A stretch of 32,856 bases of DNA. It comes from Alphaproteobacteria bacterium. GTDB lineage: Bacteria; Pseudomonadota; Alphaproteobacteria; JALCBB01. The stretch is taken from positions 1 to 32,856 of the forward strand of contig JALCBB010000008.1 in the NCBI GenBank assembly GCA_028066985.1. Direction: 5' to 3'. Positions 1-8,724 of the stretch are shown one piece after another; positions within the stretch are counted from its first letter, which is position 1, and the number at the start of each line of letters is the position of its first letter. A program made the translations under genes and the position numbers. The notes under the pieces are model-generated. The model had not been told where the DNA came from. It searched no databases and worked only from the letters and a program-made list of their open reading frames with translations.

Positions 1-60
1 GCTTGGTTTGGGGGCTGTATTGACGGCGCCTGAATTTCCGTAATTTCCGGCATTAATCAG

Positions 61-176
61 GAGACAGACGAAGGACAGCCCCTAGCATTAGTGGGCGAGA
101 ATTTCAGACTCTTACAGTAGCCGCTCAAGCGAACCGCGCCCACTGATGCCTGCGGGCGCCGCCCGCAAAAAATTAA
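61..176 (+). repeat. Single arm (type 1) of the dispersed inverted-repeat element family
   Basis: gagacagacgaaggacagcccctagcattagtgggcg...agccgctcaagcgaaccgcgcccactgatgcctgcgggcgccgcccgcaaaaaa matches the arms at 17521, 24177 and others. Confidence 0.85.
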
Positions 177-194
177 TGTTTCGCGCGAAACATT
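175..194. promoter_or_regulatory. 20-nt perfect palindrome, parS-like (contains TGTTTCGCGCGAAACA)
   Basis: aatgtttcgcgcgaaacatt equals its reverse complement; the inner 16-mer differs from the canonical parS TGTTTCACGTGAAACA at two symmetric positions. Confidence 0.5.
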
Positions 195-363
195 TTGAGA
201 ATCGTTCCAAATAAGAAACTGGAAGACGCAGGGAGGGGGCGCCTCCGACTCCGCTTTTTTCAGAAGTTATATAGGGACGGGCGTCCGAGTTTTCAAGTCG
301 GGGGCGGGGATGGACGCAAGCGAGAGAGGAAGATGATCAGCAGCAGCCGCCAAAGCGCCACTC

Positions 364-1803
364 CTAATCAGAGGATGAATCCTTGCTGTCCTCATACCTT
401 CCAAACGGCGGGGTCCACGGCTCCGGATCGGGTGCCGGCTCGATTCTGCTGGCCAGCTCGATTTTAGGCCCTTCAGCCTTTGGCACGGACAGGCCATATG
501 CAATGGCGAAACGATAAAACACCCCGCGCCCCTTCATTTCGCGCATGTCGAGACCCTTGCGCGGCTCCGGCACCGCGGCCTCCTGAAATCGCGGAATGTC
601 ACAAGCGCCAAAGCAATGCTCCTCATAAGCGGAGTGAACGGACTCCCGATACCATTTCGAGTTTCCGCCGCCGCCGCCCAGGAAAATGCGAATGTCTTCC
701 TGCCTCTGAATCCACTTGCCTTTTCCGATTTTCTTGTTCGCGGCGAGAATGACATCGCTCACGAATTGCTGAACTTCCTCCCCGACGGGCTCCAGACTCT
801 CGCAAACCTCCGGCGCAAGGTCGTCATTAAACAAATCAGCGCCCTCCCGGCCGATTCGTTTCGCCACTTCAGAGATCCCGAGCGCCGCAACCTTCGCGGA
901 GTAAACATCCACCCTTTGCGTACCCCCCGGGTTCTGATAGTTAAACACAACGCCGTCGACCGTCCCTCCCCCGACGTCAAAGTAGACATATGTTTCAGGC
1001 TTCGCCTCTCCCGACAGCAGGAAGGATCGCGCGCCCGCCACCACCTCGGCAGCAGGCTGACACTTGTAGTGCTCGCAACGATCAGGATCAAAAGACCGGA
1101 CGGTTTCCTCATAGAGACTTATCGCGCTCTCGAGAGTGCCGGGGATTTCGTCGTTTTCCGCCCATGTCCAGGCGACGAAAAGCGCTTCCCTGAAGGTGTC
1201 AATGGCGGGGGAGTCGCAATACTCAACCGGCACCCCGACATTGGCCGACCACGCCGCTTCGTGTCCGCGAAGCCGCTCCTCCTCGTTTTGACGAATCCAT
1301 TCCTGAGCGCGCAAGACGACGGTCGCCAGAAACCAGCTCGACAGAGCCCGGGTCTTCTTTTCGTTGTCGGTGAGAAGACCGCTTTTTTCAATTTCCGCCA
1401 GCCGGATTTTCAAATAGCGCTCCTGAACTCCGGAAAATTCCGCGGACGCCGGCGCCATGGAAAGCGTCCCGTCGTCCCCCACCGAGACAATAGAAGGAAT
1501 CATCGCTTCTTCGGGGGAGAAAATTTCCTCGTCCTTGCCACACGCTTCGAATGTGACAATTATCGTTTCCTCGTTAGAATCCCAAAAGCCGACTTTCGTG
1601 AAACTGGTTCCGAAGTCAATGCCGAGATTGATGTAAATTTTTTCGGCGGCGGAAGCCGATTCCCGCGCAGAGTCGTCGACCGGCGCCGGAGGGCCGTCGT
1701 TTTCATCGGCGAAATCCCGCGCATCGGGCGTTTTCTCCTCCGCCCTTCGCGCGTTTTTCACGAAGTTTCGCATCCTGCGATACCAGTTCCAGGTCATCGT
1801 CAC
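364..1803 (-). CDS. Hsp70/actin-fold ATPase-domain protein
   Basis: GIDFGTSFTKVGF (phosphate-1), YFDVGGGTVDGVVF (phosphate-2), IFLGGGGGNSKW (adenosine-type motif); start overlaps the upstream helicase stop (GTG at 1803, or ATG at 1797). Confidence 0.8.
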   Translation of the reverse strand: MTMTWNWYRRMRNFVKNARRAEEKTPDARDFADENDGPPAPVDDSARESASAAEKIYINLGIDFGTSFTKVGFWDSNEETIIVTFEACGKDEEIFSPEEAMIPSIVSVGDDGTLSMAPASAEFSGVQERYLKIRLAEIEKSGLLTDNEKKTRALSSWFLATVVLRAQEWIRQNEEERLRGHEAAWSANVGVPVEYCDSPAIDTFREALFVAWTWAENDEIPGTLESAISLYEETVRSFDPDRCEHYKCQPAAEVVAGARSFLLSGEAKPETYVYFDVGGGTVDGVVFNYQNPGGTQRVDVYSAKVAALGISEVAKRIGREGADLFNDDLAPEVCESLEPVGEEVQQFVSDVILAANKKIGKGKWIQRQEDIRIFLGGGGGNSKWYRESVHSAYEEHCFGACDIPRFQEAAVPEPRKGLDMREMKGRGVFYRFAIAYGLSVPKAEGPKIELASRIEPAPDPEPWTPPFGRYEDSKDSSSD

Positions 1804-4800
1804 TTCTCCACCCTGATTACGCCCATGGCCAGAGGCTGAACCGTCTCGTCGGTTTCTCTGCGCTCGCTGACGCGATTGAGCTTGATCTGCAGATCTTCCC
1901 GCTCTTTTCTGACGCTCCCCTCCCTCATCCGAATCTGCTGCGTGTTCCCCCGGGCGCGAAATTTTTCCATCTGCTCCTGGAAGCCGTCAATGCGGCGATC
2001 CGCGAATTTTCTCGCGCTGGTTTCCTGCTGGCTGCAGCGAAGCCTGTTTTCATCTCGAAATTCAAGCTTGCGGTCGTTGAATGCGGCGTCCATCGCCTTC
2101 TCGCACAGAAGCGCCTTCTTCGTGATTCCCCCGGCGTCGTCTATGACGGCGCTCGCATTGGGAAACGCTCTTCCTTCCCTCGCGGCGAGGGTGACCAGGG
2201 CTTCGGATAAAATTCCCGGCAGCGGCGCGTCTCCGTCAATTCTCACGGCCCTGTACGAAAGCAGCTGCTCGACCCGAATTCCCTCGAACGACCACAGATG
2301 CACGACGAAAACATAGTCGCCGGGCGAAACCTGTTTCAGATTCTCCGTGACTTTCAGCCGTATGGCCGAAACGGGGTGAAGCTGTTTCTCTTCGCAGTCC
2401 TCGCGAATCCACTGAATCAGAGGGTGAATGGGGTCGATCAGTTCGACATCCCGCCTGAAAGCGCCCGTCTGACGAGGGTCGAATATGCAGGGAAGAGGCT
2501 TCGACCGCGCATGCAGCCGCGTCTGTATCGCCGGCTTCGTCTTTTCAATAAAGGAGCGCAGATCCATCCTCGCGTTGTCCGACAGCTGGATCTGCGCGGA
2601 CGCCCCCTTCTTCGCGGGGATTTCAATTCTGGAGCCGAAGTATTTTCGTCTGAAGAAGTCATCAACGAAGTCGATCAGCTCCTCGCCGCTGATCCAGCGC
2701 TTTTTCTCGCGGCTCTCCGCGACCTGATCCAGGATGAAGTCCGAAAATCCGAACAGGTTGACCGCCGCGCCCTCCAGCTCGTTCTGAGTTTTCCGCTGGT
2801 TGATGATCACGTCTGTCGCCTCGTCGGCGCGGCGCCGGCGATCTTCTTCGGTCAGACCCGGGTCCAGCAGCTCTTCCATGAGCTTCCCCGTCAGTCTGCC
2901 GAGGATGTCCTCGAGGTCGCCGATGCTCTCGCGGAACAGCTCGATGCGCTCGTAAAGCCTGAGCAGTATCCTGTCCGCGATCGTGCTTCTGACCGCAAGA
3001 TTGACGATGGATATCCGCGGCGCCTTCTGGCCGAGTCTGTCGAGTCTGCCGATGCGCTGCTCGATGCGCATGGGGTTCCACGGCAGATCGTAATTCACGA
3101 GAAGACGACAGAACTGAAGATCGATGCCTTCGCTCCCGACCTCTGACGACAGCAGAACGGACGGCCCGTCTTCGCTTCTGAACTCGTTCAGAATTCTGTC
3201 TTTCTCGTCCCCCATGCCCCCCATGATCAGGCAGGCGCGCACGCCGTCCTGCTCGAGGCGGCGCCCGAGATACTGAAGCGTGCCGCGAAAGAAAGCGAAG
3301 ACGACACACTTCTCATGTCCATGCTCGTCCAGAGTCTTCTTTAACTCCTCGTACTTCGTGTCGTTGTCCTCGAGCGCCTTGATATCGATGTCGATCGCTC
3401 CGTTCATCCACTCTTCGGATTCGTCGAGAATGTCCTTCGCCGGCCCGCCGTCCGCATCGGCCCCGCCGGAGAGTTTTTCGGAATACCCCAGATCTTCCCA
3501 GAGCAGATCCTTCAGGAAATCCTTTTCCCGCCAGCTTTCCAGAGCCGCGACCAGCGAACTCTCCATCTGACGCTGGCGTCCGATAAGAGCGAGCTGCTTG
3601 CCGAAGGACGCTCCGCCGATGCGCCGCCCGATGCGGTTGATGAATCCGTCATACGCATCCTGCTCCGCCGCGGAGAAATCCAGCTTGATCATCTGGGCGT
3701 CGCGCTCGACTCTTTTTTCCAGAACCTCCCGCTTGCGGCTTCTGACCATGTACTGGCCGAGCAGGGACCTCGACTCCAGCACCCTGGCGATCTCGATGCG
3801 TTTTTCCGGATCCGATCCGTCGCCGAGAACCCGTTCGCCCGCCCGCCTCAAAGTTTCGTCATCGGCGAAATAGGGGCTTGAAGTCGCCCTGTCTATCTCC
3901 TCCCTGGCCGTCGCGAGGTCGTACGGCTTCCGCCAGAGGCTTCTCATCGCGCTGATGACGGGTTTGTTCGCCTCAAGCCTCTGGTGAAACAGATCCAGGT
4001 TGTAAAACTCTTCCGGATCGATGAGATGCATCAGCTGATAAAGATTTTCGTTGTCGATCTGAACGGGCGTCGCCGTGAGGAGTATCATGTGACGGGCGAC
4101 ATCTCTCATCAGCTGTCCCAGCCGGTTGTTCGCCGTGTTGCGGTTGCGGAGATAGTGCGCCTCGTCAAAAATGACGAGGTCCAGCAGGGCGAAGTCGTCC
4201 GAAGCGGGGTGCGCGTCCAGCAGCCGCGCCAGCCGCGCCCGTGTTCCCTTGTTTTTCGGGTCTTCGTACTTGTATTTCGGAGGAGTGCGCACCCCCTCGA
4301 GACTGACGATGTACACAAAGTTGCTTCTGTGAGACGCTTCCTGCAGCGTCTCAAGAAGATGATCCGCCCTGACGATCTCCGCGGAGATGTTGAAGCGTTT
4401 TTTCATGTCGTCGCGCCACTTCTCCCGAAGCATGGCCGGGCAGATCACGAGGAGTCTGCGCGCGTCGCGCCGCGCCTGGAGTTCTTTCCAGATGTAGATG
4501 GACTCGATGGTTTTTCCCAGACCGACCTCGTCGGCTATAAGCAGTCTGCCGGTGGGAGACTCGATGAACTTGAGGACGGGCCTGAACTGATGCGGGTAGA
4601 AATCGGTGTTGCTCGATTCCATGGAGTAATAGACGTTCGTGAGTTTCCCCCGGATTTTCTGCAGCGTGAGCACGCGCATGAGGTCCGCCGGTTTCCCGAA
4701 ACGGCCTTTTCGCAGAAGGTCGATGGCCGGCTCGTCTTTTATGAGTTCGAGCGACCCGTAGTTCTTGAACTTTTTTTCGCTGGGTCCGAATCTGACCTCG

Positions 4801-4931
4801 ACCATCAGGTCGTCGCCCGACACCCGGGTTTCGCCGGTGGTTATCCCCTGCCGACCGGGGTTCCTGCGCAAACGGACGGCCTGTCCGGAGACGGCGGGAT
4901 CCCAGTCTTCGCTGTTTGCCTTCTCTTTCAT
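1800..4931 (-). CDS. SNF2/RapA-like SF2 helicase (DEAH box)
   Basis: LLIADEVGLGKTIES (motif I), VIFDEAHYLRN (II), ILLTATPVQ (III), SSEVGSEGIDLQFCRLLVNYDLPWNPMRIEQRIGRLDRLGQ (V/VI); start taken at MKEKANSEDW behind GGAGGAAAC rather than the longer ORF start at 4964. Confidence 0.88.
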   Translation of the reverse strand: MKEKANSEDWDPAVSGQAVRLRRNPGRQGITTGETRVSGDDLMVEVRFGPSEKKFKNYGSLELIKDEPAIDLLRKGRFGKPADLMRVLTLQKIRGKLTNVYYSMESSNTDFYPHQFRPVLKFIESPTGRLLIADEVGLGKTIESIYIWKELQARRDARRLLVICPAMLREKWRDDMKKRFNISAEIVRADHLLETLQEASHRSNFVYIVSLEGVRTPPKYKYEDPKNKGTRARLARLLDAHPASDDFALLDLVIFDEAHYLRNRNTANNRLGQLMRDVARHMILLTATPVQIDNENLYQLMHLIDPEEFYNLDLFHQRLEANKPVISAMRSLWRKPYDLATAREEIDRATSSPYFADDETLRRAGERVLGDGSDPEKRIEIARVLESRSLLGQYMVRSRKREVLEKRVERDAQMIKLDFSAAEQDAYDGFINRIGRRIGGASFGKQLALIGRQRQMESSLVAALESWREKDFLKDLLWEDLGYSEKLSGGADADGGPAKDILDESEEWMNGAIDIDIKALEDNDTKYEELKKTLDEHGHEKCVVFAFFRGTLQYLGRRLEQDGVRACLIMGGMGDEKDRILNEFRSEDGPSVLLSSEVGSEGIDLQFCRLLVNYDLPWNPMRIEQRIGRLDRLGQKAPRISIVNLAVRSTIADRILLRLYERIELFRESIGDLEDILGRLTGKLMEELLDPGLTEEDRRRRADEATDVIINQRKTQNELEGAAVNLFGFSDFILDQVAESREKKRWISGEELIDFVDDFFRRKYFGSRIEIPAKKGASAQIQLSDNARMDLRSFIEKTKPAIQTRLHARSKPLPCIFDPRQTGAFRRDVELIDPIHPLIQWIREDCEEKQLHPVSAIRLKVTENLKQVSPGDYVFVVHLWSFEGIRVEQLLSYRAVRIDGDAPLPGILSEALVTLAAREGRAFPNASAVIDDAGGITKKALLCEKAMDAAFNDRKLEFRDENRLRCSQQETSARKFADRRIDGFQEQMEKFRARGNTQQIRMREGSVRKEREDLQIKLNRVSERRETDETVQPLAMGVIRVEK

Positions 4932-5064
4932 GTTTCCTCCGGCAGCGCCTGCGGACGCAGGCAAGGTTCATCCTGTGGAATAAACTATCCTCGCCGTTCT
5001 GTCAACTGCGCGCAAATGTCGCCCATGCGCGGCGAGATCAATGCAGTCCGTGGGCAAGATCGGC

Positions 5065-5161
5065 GCTATCCTCCGCCACCCCCGCCCCTCAAATGTGTCG
5101 CACGGGACTGGCGTCCCGCGCGACGCTTTTTAATTTCCCGCCCGTGGTGGTGGAGGATAGC
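5065..5161. repeat. Nested inverted repeat: outer 16-bp arms plus inner hairpin
   Basis: gctatcctccgccacc (5065-5080) pairs with ggtggtggaggatagc (5146-5161), with one wobble; inner gtcgcacgggac-tggc-gtcccgcgcgac at 5097-5124. Confidence 0.8.
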
Positions 5162-5177
5162 CGGTAATTATTAAACA

Positions 5178-5275
5178 GAAAACGACACGCTTACGCCCGG
5201 CAGACGGCTGGCGCCGTCTGCGGGCTGTCTTCGCCGTCCAAAAGACGGCGGAGACAGCCGAGGCGTGTCGTTTTC
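5178..5275. repeat. Three-way-junction-like inverted repeat (P1 plus two internal hairpins)
   Basis: P1 gaaaacgacacgc/gcgtgtcgttttc (5178-5190/5263-5275); P2 gcagacggc-tggc-gccgtctgc (5200-5221); P3 ggctgtcttcgccgtc-caaaa-gacggcggagacagcc (5223-5259). Confidence 0.85.
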
Positions 5276-5455
5276 TCCCGTTAGCAAACTTTGTCCCTGT
5301 TAATAAAAAACGCGGCGCCGTCAATGAAACCCTTAAAACAAATTTTGTTCTCGCGGACAGCGCTTCGTCGTCCCTCAATTAAAGCGCTAACAAACGCCAA
5401 ATGCTTGCCACACAACAGCCGCGCTGTTATTATCACAACCAACAGAAAATATCCC

Positions 5456-6769
5456 ATGAAAAAAGAAAAAAATAACTCCCCCCCCTCAGGAACCCGCGAC
5501 TTCCTCCCGCGCGAACTCCATCGCCGCCGCCAGGCCGCCGGCATCCTCGCCGACCGCTTCGAAAGACACGGCTTCCTCCCCGTGGAAACCCCCGCCCTGG
5601 AACGCATCCAGACACTCACAGGCGTCTACGGAGACGAAGGCGACAAACTCATCTTCAAAATCCTCCCCAGAGGACAACAAGCCGAACTCAACCCCCAGCC
5701 CGACCTCGCGCTCAGATACGACCTCACCGTGCCGGCCGTGCGCGCCCTCGCCGAACACGACCTGCTCCAGAAAGGCTTCCGCAGATACCAGATCGGGCCG
5801 GTCTGGCGCGCCGAACGCGCCGCGCGCGGAAGATTCCGCGAATTCTGGCAGTGCGACGTAGACCTCTACAACACGCCGACACCCCTCGCCGAAGCCGAGA
5901 CCGTCGCCGCCCTCGAAGGCGGCCTCCGCGACCTCGGCATGCGCGAACTCGTCATCTCGGTCAACACCCGCGGCATCCTCCGCAAACTCTGCGACCTCTT
6001 CAAAATCTCGGAGGCGCAGCGCAAAGCCGTCCTCATCGCCCTGGATAAACTTGACAAGTTCCCCATCCCCTCGGTGCGCCGCGAGATCGCCGCGATTCCC
6101 TGCTCCGGCGCGCGCCTTCTCGCCGACGCCCTCCACCCCGAATTCGCCGCCGAACTCCTGGACAAAGACACCCTCGACGGTCCCGAGCGCGACGAACTCG
6201 CCGAAATCACCGAGGCCGTCGCCGCCGCCGCCTCGCGCGACCTGGAAATCAGCGTCAATCCCCTCCTCGCGCGCGGGCTGGACTACTACACCGGCTTCAT
6301 CTTTGAATTTCACACCCTCGGCGGCAGCACGCGCGCCATCGCCGCCGGCGGCAGGTACGACAACCTCGCCGCCGAGGTCGCGGGCAGCGACTGCAGAATC
6401 TGCGGCGGCTCCATCGGACTGGAGCGCGTCCTGGACGAACTTGAAGTCCAGGACAGCATCTCGGCCCTTGACCCTCCCGCCGATGATGTCGTGCATCTCA
6501 CGCTTTTCTCGCCGGAGATGCTTGTCGCCACCGAGCAACTTGCGCGCGAGTTGCGCGACCTCGGGCTCAAGGTTTATGTCGGCCGCGGCGGCAAGATCGG
6601 CGATCAGTTCAAAGCCGCCGAGCGCGCCGGACACCGCCGTTGTCTCATCTACGGTCCCGACGAGGAGGAGAAGGCTGTCGTCACGCTCAAGGATCTGGAG
6701 ACCGGCGCGCAGAGCGAGGTCAGCATCTCCGATCTCGCCGGCCTCGTTGAAATTCTGAAGGGAATTTAG
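5456..6769 (+). CDS. hisS: Histidyl-tRNA synthetase
   Basis: GTRDFLPRE, QIGPVWRAERAARGRFREFWQCDVD (motif 2), LARGLDYYTGFIFE (HisA motif), C-terminal anticodon-binding-like domain; ATG at 5456. Confidence 0.9.
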   Translation: MKKEKNNSPPSGTRDFLPRELHRRRQAAGILADRFERHGFLPVETPALERIQTLTGVYGDEGDKLIFKILPRGQQAELNPQPDLALRYDLTVPAVRALAEHDLLQKGFRRYQIGPVWRAERAARGRFREFWQCDVDLYNTPTPLAEAETVAALEGGLRDLGMRELVISVNTRGILRKLCDLFKISEAQRKAVLIALDKLDKFPIPSVRREIAAIPCSGARLLADALHPEFAAELLDKDTLDGPERDELAEITEAVAAAASRDLEISVNPLLARGLDYYTGFIFEFHTLGGSTRAIAAGGRYDNLAAEVAGSDCRICGGSIGLERVLDELEVQDSISALDPPADDVVHLTLFSPEMLVATEQLARELRDLGLKVYVGRGGKIGDQFKAAERAGHRRCLIYGPDEEEKAVVTLKDLETGAQSEVSISDLAGLVEILKGI

Positions 6770-6990
6770 ACCCTCAAAGGTCTTACCCTCATCAAGTCCC
6801 GCAGTCCCGCAGGATTAAGTCGCGGGGACAGCGACCCTGCCGAAATTCTGAAGGGAATTTAGACCCTTAAAGGTCTCACCCTCATCAAGTTCCGCAGGTT
6901 TAAAGTCCCGCAGACTCCGACCTCGCCGAAATGCCGAAGGGAATTTAGACCCTCACAGGTCTCACCCTTGTTAAGTCCCGCAGACCGCGG
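6746..6990 (+). repeat. Three tandem imperfect ~86-93-bp repeats including the 3' end of hisS
   Basis: GAAAttctGAAGGGAATTTAGACCct(c/t)a(a/c)AGGTCT..ACCCT..T.AAGT.CCGCAG units starting near 6749, 6842 and 6928; each contains a short agacc...ggtct hairpin. Confidence 0.85.
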
Positions 6991-6994
6991 CGCC

Positions 6995-7552
6995 TTACTC
7001 GCGCCATTTAATAGAACAGCCGCGCGAAGGCTGCTGTTCGCTCGGCCCCTTGCCTCCTTTCGCGACGCCGAGCATCGCCTCAAGCAGATCCTGACGCGCG
7101 TCGCCCGCCGCAGGCTGCGAAGGCGTGGTCGCGTCAAGGCGTCCGCGGTACTGAAGTCCGCCGCCGGCGTCGTAGCCGAAAAAGTCGGGCGTGCAGACGG
7201 CGCCGTAGGCGCGCGCGATGTCCTGCGTCTCGTCAATCATGTACGGAAAGCCGAAGCCGTGACGCTCCGCGAAAAGACGCATGTGCGCGAACGAGTCGTC
7301 AGGATACGCCTCGGTGTCGTTCGGCATCACCGCGCCGACGCCCACTCCCGCCTCGAGCAGCCGCGCCGCCGTCGGAGCGAGACGAGACGCGATCGCCTTC
7401 ACATACGGACAGTGATTGCAGATAAACATGATCAGCGTGCCGTTCTCTCCGCGAATGTCGGCGAGAGAATAGCGTTTGCCGTCGGTGGCGGCGAGGGTGA
7501 AGTCCGGCGCCTTCGCGCCGAAGTCGCAGATTGGAGTCTGTTCTAACGCCAT
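6995..7552 (-). CDS. Thioredoxin-fold / peroxiredoxin-like (AhpC/TSA redoxin) protein
   Basis: GAKAPDFTLAATDGKRYSLADIRGENGTLIMFICNHCPYVKAI; FGYDAGGGLQYRGRLD. Confidence 0.85.
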   Translation of the reverse strand: MALEQTPICDFGAKAPDFTLAATDGKRYSLADIRGENGTLIMFICNHCPYVKAIASRLAPTAARLLEAGVGVGAVMPNDTEAYPDDSFAHMRLFAERHGFGFPYMIDETQDIARAYGAVCTPDFFGYDAGGGLQYRGRLDATTPSQPAAGDARQDLLEAMLGVAKGGKGPSEQQPSRGCSIKWRE

Positions 7553-7683
7553 TTGTCTGTCCTTTCTTCTGTCCTGCTGTCCGTCTCCGCTCCGGCTTCA
7601 CAGGGGCTGAATTCTGTGGCAGTATAGCACGGGTTTCTGTCCGGAAACTTTTACTCCACAGCACGAAAGCAGGGAAAGAAAAA

Positions 7684-8724
7684 ATGGAATATCGCGCGCT
7701 CGGAACCACCGAGATCAAGGTCAGCCGCTGCTGCCTCGGCACAATGACCTGGGGCAGTCAGAACTCGCGGGACGAAGCCTTTGAACAGATGGACTACGCC
7801 GTGGAACGCGGCGTCAACTTCTTTGACACCGCCGAAATCTATCCCGTGCCGCCGCGCGAGGAATGGGCGAACGCCACCGAGACCATCATCGGCGAGTGGC
7901 TGCGCGCGCGTCCGGGAATGCGCGAGAAAATTATTATCGCGACAAAAATCGGCGGGCCGCATGTGGCGTGGCTGCGCGGCGACCGTCCGCCGTTCAACAA
8001 AAAGGACATCCGCGACGCCCTGGACGCGAGTTGCAAACGGCTCGGCGTGGAAACAATTGATCTCTACCAGTTGCACTGGCCCGAGCGCCATGTCAACATT
8101 TTCGGACGGCTCGCCTGGACCGTTCCGGCGGGCGAAGAGCGCACCACGCCCTTTGAAGAGACCCTCTCCGCCTTCGCCGAACTGCAGAAAGAGGGACGCG
8201 TCCGCGCCGTCGGCGTGTCCAACGAGACGCCGTGGGGCGTGATGCGCTTTCTGGAGCACGCCGAGAAGGCGGGACTGCCGCGCATGGCGAGCATTCAGAA
8301 TCCGTACAGTCTGCTGAATCGCTCGTTTGAGGTCGGACTCGCCGAGGTCGCCTTCCGCGAGCGCTGCGGACTTCTCGCCTACGCGCCCTTCGCGGCGGGC
8401 GTTCTGAGCGGCAAGTATCTTGACGGCGCGAAGCCGAAGGGCGCGCGGTTTGTGCTGTATCCGCAGGCGTCGCGGTATTTTTCGGCGTCGGGCGAGGCGG
8501 CGGTGCGCGCGTGGATTGACCTCGCCAAGCGTCACGAAATGGACATCGCGACTCTGGCGCATGCGTTTGTGTATTCGCGTCCGTTTCTGACTTCTTCCAT
8601 CATCGGCGCGACGCGGATGGATCAGTTAAAGGCCGCGATTGACGCCGAGGCAGTCACGCTCTCGGACGAGTTGCTCGCCGAGATTGAAGAGGTTCACAAC
8701 GCGCATACTTATCCCTGTCCGTAG
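7684..8724 (+). CDS. Aldo/keto reductase (Tas/YajO-like)
   Basis: MEYRALGTTEIKVSRCCLGTMTWGSQ, GVNFFDTAEIYPVPP, DLYQLHWPER, RMASIQNPYSLLNRS. Confidence 0.9.
   Translation: MEYRALGTTEIKVSRCCLGTMTWGSQNSRDEAFEQMDYAVERGVNFFDTAEIYPVPPREEWANATETIIGEWLRARPGMREKIIIATKIGGPHVAWLRGDRPPFNKKDIRDALDASCKRLGVETIDLYQLHWPERHVNIFGRLAWTVPAGEERTTPFEETLSAFAELQKEGRVRAVGVSNETPWGVMRFLEHAEKAGLPRMASIQNPYSLLNRSFEVGLAEVAFRERCGLLAYAPFAAGVLSGKYLDGAKPKGARFVLYPQASRYFSASGEAAVRAWIDLAKRHEMDIATLAHAFVYSRPFLTSSIIGATRMDQLKAAIDAEAVTLSDELLAEIEEVHNAHTYPCP

Noticed and set aside
616-1839. 407-aa plus-strand ORF opposite the Hsp70-like gene
   Set aside because: Antisense shadow ORF in GC-rich DNA; composition is Arg/Pro-rich, with no motifs, while the minus strand has clear ATPase motifs.
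4931-4975. ggcagcgcctgcggacgcaggc near the helicase start as another element copy
   Set aside because: Only a short stem-like match; the diagnostic cattagtggg and ctcaagcg blocks are missing.
5486-6634. 382-aa minus-strand ORF opposite hisS
   Set aside because: Antisense mirror of hisS codons (Ala/Gly/Glu-rich), no recognisable motif.
5456-6769. hisZ (ATP phosphoribosyltransferase regulatory subunit) instead of hisS
   Set aside because: Full motif 2 with GPVWRAERAARGRFREFWQCDVD and a C-terminal anticodon-binding-like domain favour HisRS.
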